Below, piece after piece: positions 8,368 to 11,477 of a stretch of 11,477 bases of DNA (its first letter is position 1; each line of letters begins with the position of its first letter). This stretch comes from Dissophora ornata. Taxonomy: Eukaryota > Mortierellomycota > Mortierellomycetes > Mortierellales > Mortierellaceae. The notes below the pieces were generated by a model. That model worked only from the letters and a program-made list of their open reading frames with translations, was not told the DNA's origin and did no database searches. The DNA is taken from positions 1 through 11,477 of the forward strand of contig MU617523.1 in assembly GCA_025201705.1 (NCBI GenBank), written 5' to 3'. A program made the translations under genes and the position numbers.

Positions 8368-8621
8368 CAACGCGGTCCACCTGTCGTCGTCTCCGTTGAG
8401 GATCAGGATCTCGCCGTCGAGAGCTGTGTCGAGGACACACCAGAAAAATAAGGGTGAGAGAGGGACAGAAGAGACAGACAGGTATTAGGTAAACCGCGAG
8501 AGGTACGAGCAAGGAGACAAATGTGGTTTTTTCTTGGTGTCACGCGCGTTGGGCCGTTGCGATGGAATGAAAGGGGATGGAATGGGAGCAGGTTGGGAAT
8601 GGGGCGGGCAGAGTTGGCGTG

Positions 8622-8648
8622 TATGCGTGTTATGCGTGTTATGCGTGT
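8622..8648 (+). repeat. Three tandem copies of TATGCGTGT
   Basis: Three perfect head-to-tail 9-bp units occupy 27 bp and are followed by further GTG repeats. It lies about 335 bp upstream of the DP start codon. Confidence 0.8.
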
Positions 8649-8843
8649 GTGTGCCTCGTTGCGCCGATGGGAGGAGAGTTCCGCGATCGGGGCAGGACAG
8701 GGCAGGGCAGAGACCACAGTCAGCACAAATGGAGGTCCATTGTCTGTCACTCAACCAATTGAATGTGGAGAAAAGCGCGTAGAGGGATAGGAAAGAGGCG
8801 ACGGCTATATGTAGAAAGCTGGCTCGAACCGGAATCCAGTCGA

Positions 8844-8857
8844 CGGGTAACGGGTAA
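8844..8857 (+). promoter_or_regulatory. Tandem CGGGTAA heptamers (Reb1-like site)
   Basis: Two exact CGGGTAA copies are adjacent (8844-8850 and 8851-8857), followed by a partial third (CGG). TTACCCG is the known core for the yeast Myb-type general factor Reb1. Applying this to the present organism is inference. The pair lies about 560 bp upstream of the DP start. Confidence 0.4.
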
Positions 8858-9493
8858 CGGTCAAGGAAACAGCGGGGATAGGGAGAGTAGGGTGACCGTG
8901 CAGCAGGATCAATGGCCAGCCAGGGCAGCAAGGAGTATTAAAGGTGCGGTGGACGGAGAGGAGTGACGAGGCGAGGGGAGAGAACGACAGGAGAGAGAAG
9001 GAAAGGGGGCGTGGCCCAGCGCTGTGCACACCCAACCCACAAAGGCAAGGGAAAAAAATCCGAGTCAGGGGGGGGGAGAGAGGTGAGGACAAGGTAGGAG
9101 GCGCAGAGGGTTGTTGGGGGAGAGGAGGGTCAGTACATGTACAAAAGTAGAAAAGAAAAAAGAAAAGAAAAAGAACCGTGGTCGAGGGTGAGTCGAGTCG
9201 ATTCAGCCCAAGTCAGGTCGTGATCCGAGTCTCGACAAATGGAAATCCCTTGAGTGCATGCAGGGTGCAAATGAGCCTTCCATCCCATTGGTACATCCCA
9301 CGATCTGTCAGCCTGTCTCCTTTTGAGCAAGGCAGGGACGGGACGGAATGCGTGATGCTTATGCGAGCGAGCGCGTGCATGCGTGTTGATATGCGTCGTG
9401 TTTGTTTGTGCGGAGAAGCGTGTGCACTGCAGCACTGGAAGCAATGGTTGGAAGGGACGCGGTGTTGCTGTCGTGCTGCTGTGTGGATGTGTA

Positions 9494-9501
9494 GCGCGAA
9501 A
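9494..9501 (-). promoter_or_regulatory. Candidate E2F/DP site TTTCGCGC
   Basis: The minus strand reads TTTCGCGC, a perfect match to the E2F/DP consensus TTTSSCGC. The plus strand holds CGCGAAA, which also matches the yeast SBF core CRCGAAA. About 0.4 matches are expected by chance in 3.2 kb, so one hit about 1.2 kb upstream is weak evidence of autoregulation. Confidence 0.25.
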
Positions 9502-9536
9502 GGGAAAGGAGACACCAAGGTTCGGGATCGTGGGTG

Positions 9537-9618
9537 AGTGTGTGTGTGTGCGTGTGTGTGTGTGTGTGTGTGTTGTGTGGGTGTGTGTGTGTTGTGTGTG
9601 CGATGTGTGCGATGTGTG
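9537..9618 (+). repeat. TG-rich microsatellite
   Basis: A mostly (TG)n tract is broken by single-base changes (a C at 9551, TT doublets, GCGATG units near the end). It explains the His-Thr and Val-Cys open frames seen here, which are not genes. Confidence 0.9.
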
Positions 9619-10026
9619 GTTGCGCGCAATAGCGTCTAGGTTCGTAAGGATAGCAGGGTTGGGTAGGCGATGACGAGATATTCAGTCCCTCTCGTCCTTC
9701 TCCCTCATACTCCTCCTTCTCTGGTTTGGCTCCGCTCCCCCCTTTCCCTTTCTCTGCACTGTCTCTCAGTCATTCCGCATCGCAGCCACTCCACAGCTGT
9801 CCTCGGAAACGAGGGACATCGGGATAGAAACAAAGATGGAGAAGCAGCAGCAGGGAATGACACGAGGGGCATGGGAGAATGACGCTGCATGATAGCATGA
9901 GGGACAACGGGAATGGGCAAAGAAAAGTCGGAGAGACACGAAGCGGAGGAATACCGTAGTCTCGTTTCCATTACCTTTTTTTTTTTGGGCTTGTGCTATC
10001 CTGAGGAAGAGTCTGTGTGCGGACGT

Positions 10027-10084
10027 TGTGCGAGTGTGTGTTCGTGTGTATGTGCGGAGGTGTGTTGTGTGTTGTGTGTGCGAT
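10027..10084 (+). repeat. Second TG-rich tract sharing a 19-bp end with the first
   Basis: This is an imperfect TG/TGCG tract. Its last 19 bases, 10066-10084, are identical to 9586-9604 at the end of the first TG tract (TGTGTGTTGTGTGTGCGAT). The shared non-repeat GCGAT end suggests duplication, but chance convergence of simple sequence is possible. Confidence 0.8.
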
Positions 10085-10205
10085 ACCAATGGATATTTCA
10101 CAAAATGATGGGAGGTGTGTGCTGCAAATAAACACGAGTGCAAGCCAGTTGTGGATGGTGCTTTGTCTTGATCGTTTTATATTTTTTTTTATTTTTTTGT
10201 TTAAT

Positions 10206-10240
10206 GAAGAAGAGAAGAAGAGAAGAGAGAGAGAGAAAAG
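10206..10240 (+). repeat. GA-rich polypurine tract
   Basis: An uninterrupted purine stretch of GAA and GA units. Polypurine tracts can form triplex DNA or act as GAGA-type promoter elements; no role is shown. Confidence 0.7.
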
Positions 10241-10271
10241 GCGGAAGGGGAGAAATGGAAAAGAAACCAAA

Positions 10272-10282
10272 ATATATATATA
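10272..10282. repeat. Short AT alternation
   Basis: An ATATATATATA stretch of 11 bp. It could act as a TATA-like element or simply be a microsatellite. Confidence 0.5.
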
Positions 10283-10321
10283 CGGCTTCAGACCATTGGA
10301 CATGCGACATGCCCAAGGATC

Positions 10322-10351
10322 GAAGAGAGAGAGAGAGAGAGAGAAAAAAAA
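10322..10351 (+). repeat. (GA)n tract ending in A run
   Basis: About ten GA units are followed by a run of eight A, uninterrupted purine over 30 bp. Confidence 0.8.
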
Positions 10352-10764
10352 CCTGCCAGCCAAAGCATTAAAAAAAACAACAACAAGCACAACATGGTAA
10401 ACAAACCGCGACATGGTTTGGTCAGAGTCTACGATAATCTAACCCCGTCGCGCCATGCCAATGCAATGCAACCCTATATCTTGCCACAGCACCCTCACGG
10501 GACCCCGTGGCATGGCGTGGCCACGTACGGCGTTTCGATGGGGCAACATAGGAAGAGGCGAAGGCGATATTTGTTTTCTTCTTTTTTTTTTCGCTCCTTG
10601 GATACGCCAAAGGCGGGACGCGGATGAAAGACGGGGGGAGAAAAGAGGGTGGATGGGAGGACAGATGCACTAGATGTATTTTGCTTGGCTGCTGCTCTCC
10701 CTGTGTTGTGCACCGCAAATGTTCTTATGTTGCCCTGCACGCATACCCTTGCGGAGGGGCTACA

Positions 10765-10792
10765 TGTGGTCTGCAAAAGTAAACAGACCACA
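10765..10792. repeat. Perfect 9-bp inverted repeat (hairpin)
   Basis: TGTGGTCTG at 10765-10773 is exactly complementary to CAGACCACA at 10784-10792, with a 10-base A-rich loop. It could be an RNA hairpin, or a site for a dimeric regulator with widely spaced half-sites. No T run follows directly. Confidence 0.7.
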
Positions 10793-10936
10793 GGTTATTG
10801 TCGTAAGGGATAGATAATCTGGAGCCGAAGAGCGTTTCAGTCGTGGCCCATGCCTCCCTTTGTAAGCAAACGCCTGGAGCCGGGGTCTTCACGGTTTTCC
10901 GTGTTGTTATAATGCTATTTTTTTCCTATTTTATTA

Positions 10937-10949
10937 TTTTTTTTTTTTT
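10937..10949. repeat. T13 homopolymer
   Basis: Thirteen T on the plus strand in an AT-rich stretch with no coding potential. Confidence 0.6.
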
Positions 10950-11082
10950 GGGAGGCGGGTCAAGACCTAATATTTGTATCATTTGCTTGGCTAATGTCCC
11001 GTCCCCCGCACGGATATCATTCAAATGCAGCAATTTTTGAGTTTACACTGCACTTTCCCAGATGCATACTTGCAGAAGGAGG

Positions 11083-11100
11083 AAAAAAAAAAAAAAAAAA
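11083..11100. repeat. A18 homopolymer
   Basis: Eighteen A on the plus strand, preceded by purines. There is no adjoining retrotransposed coding sequence or target-site duplication that I can see, so I read it as simple sequence. Confidence 0.7.
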
Positions 11101-11250
11101 GGTGCTGTTTATGCTGTTTTTAGGGCACTGCCGATCTCTGCGATAAACGATTTACGTCTGTTGGGGAGGGAGGGAGGAAACAACAACAAAAAAAATCGCG
11201 TTCGCGACGCGTTTCACTATCAGCACGTTTGACTGGCGCAAATAAAATTA

Positions 11251-11298
11251 CTCCACCTCCACCTCCACCTCCATCACCACCACCACCGCCGCCGCCAC
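11251..11298 (+). repeat. Compound triplet/hexamer repeat (CTCCAC, CAC, CGC)
   Basis: Three CTCCAC units and one CTCCAT lead into CAC and then CGC triplets. On the minus strand this reads as a polyglycine run inside an open frame (11120-11443) that starts at an ATG but shows no domain. It could be the edge of a gene extending beyond the window, but support is poor. Confidence 0.75.
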
Positions 11299-11438
11299 AT
11301 GTCGCTTCGGAACTCTGGATAAACCTGCGCGGATGAATCAGGCTATTGTCTTTGCTGGAGAAGTACGTTGCTTCCCGAAATGATTTTTGCATATTCATCG
11401 AGGTCCATGTACAACTGTTCCTGTGCAGCTGCTGTAAT

Positions 11439-11459
11439 GCCATGTGCCATGTGCCATGT
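11439..11459 (+). repeat. Three tandem copies of GCCATGT
   Basis: Three perfect 7-bp units at 11439-11445, 11446-11452 and 11453-11459 are followed by ATGTACA. A related CCATGTACA lies at 11404-11412. Confidence 0.8.
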
Positions 11460-11477
11460 ATGTACAGGTGGCAAAAA

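Larger units (their letters stand above)
8288..8437 (-). promoter_or_regulatory. Probable DP 5' UTR, possible in-frame 5' coding extension
   Basis: The DP reading frame stays open upstream of the ATG at 8287 to about 8512 without another in-frame Met. A pyrimidine-rich stretch ending in CTCGACACAG (acceptor-like, ending at 8438) lies on the minus strand, so an upstream exon could join here. If that exon were coding, the protein would gain an Arg-rich segment. If not, this is 5' UTR. I prefer the UTR reading because the 8287 ATG has good context (AACATGA). Confidence 0.4.
8438..11477. other. About 3 kb gene-free region upstream of the DP gene
   Basis: I find no coding gene, tRNA or rRNA here. 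Open frames on both strands are translations of simple repeats (Thr-His, Cys-Val, Arg-Glu, Gly runs) or lack any domain. Notable content is listed separately: short tandem repeats, TG, GA and AT microsatellites, a perfect hairpin, homopolymers and a triplet repeat. A CCAAT pentamer lies at 8755-8759. The part next to 8438 is likely the DP promoter; the distal part may belong to a neighbour beyond the window or to a non-coding transcript. Confidence 0.5.

Noticed and set aside
8811..8840. GGTTCGAGCC on the minus strand, resembling a tRNA T-loop (B box)
   Set aside because: The flanking bases do not form the five-pair T stem and there is no acceptor stem or A box at the right distance.
11083..11100. 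A18 run as the tail of a retrotransposed element
   Set aside because: No coding or SINE-like sequence precedes it and no target-site duplication is visible.
11120..11443. Minus-strand 107-codon frame with polyglycine
   Set aside because: The Gly run is the translation of a CCACCT/CAC/CGC repeat, and the flanking residues match nothing I know. A first exon of a gene beyond the window cannot be excluded.

Overview
The window looks like nuclear DNA of a filamentous fungus, most likely an early-diverging one (Mucoromycota, perhaps Mortierella-like). Three things point there: spliceosomal introns of about 90-120 bp with GTAAGT-type donors; a CAMK-like kinase with a long disordered N-terminus; and a clear homologue of the E2F dimerization partner DP, a family kept by animals, plants and early-diverging fungi but missing from the model Dikarya yeasts. 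The lineage is inference; no rRNA or other marker is present.

Only two protein genes can be supported, both on the minus strand. (1) 4734-8287 is a seven-exon gene whose exons I joined by hand into a 978-residue DP-type (TFDP) transcription factor. It has a low-complexity N-terminus of about 540 residues with a 26-residue polyglutamine tract, then the DP winged helix with its RRVYD motif, a coiled coil, a charged insertion of about 100 residues and a DP-type marked-box region. (2) 1565-3952 is an intronless 795-residue Ser/Thr kinase with a disordered N-terminus of about 435 residues and an enlarged, acidic activation loop.

Layout: 1-1490 is gene-free 3' flank of the kinase with two strong G-quadruplex motifs; 1491-1500 is a poly(A) signal; 1565-3952 is the kinase; 3953-4733 holds the kinase promoter/5' UTR and the DP 3' flank; 4734-8287 is DP; 8288-11477 is about 3.2 kb with no convincing gene. 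That last stretch probably holds the DP 5' UTR and promoter. It contains a four-codon uORF inside overlapping palindromes, tandem CGGGTAA and TATGCGTGT repeats, one E2F/SBF-like site, TG, GA and AT microsatellites and a 9-bp perfect hairpin.

DP proteins bind DNA as heterodimers with E2F and drive G1/S transcription. The E2F partner is not in the window. The kinase could be functionally linked, but adjacency is the only evidence and it is weak in a fungus. No tRNA, rRNA, CRISPR array or recognisable transposon was found.
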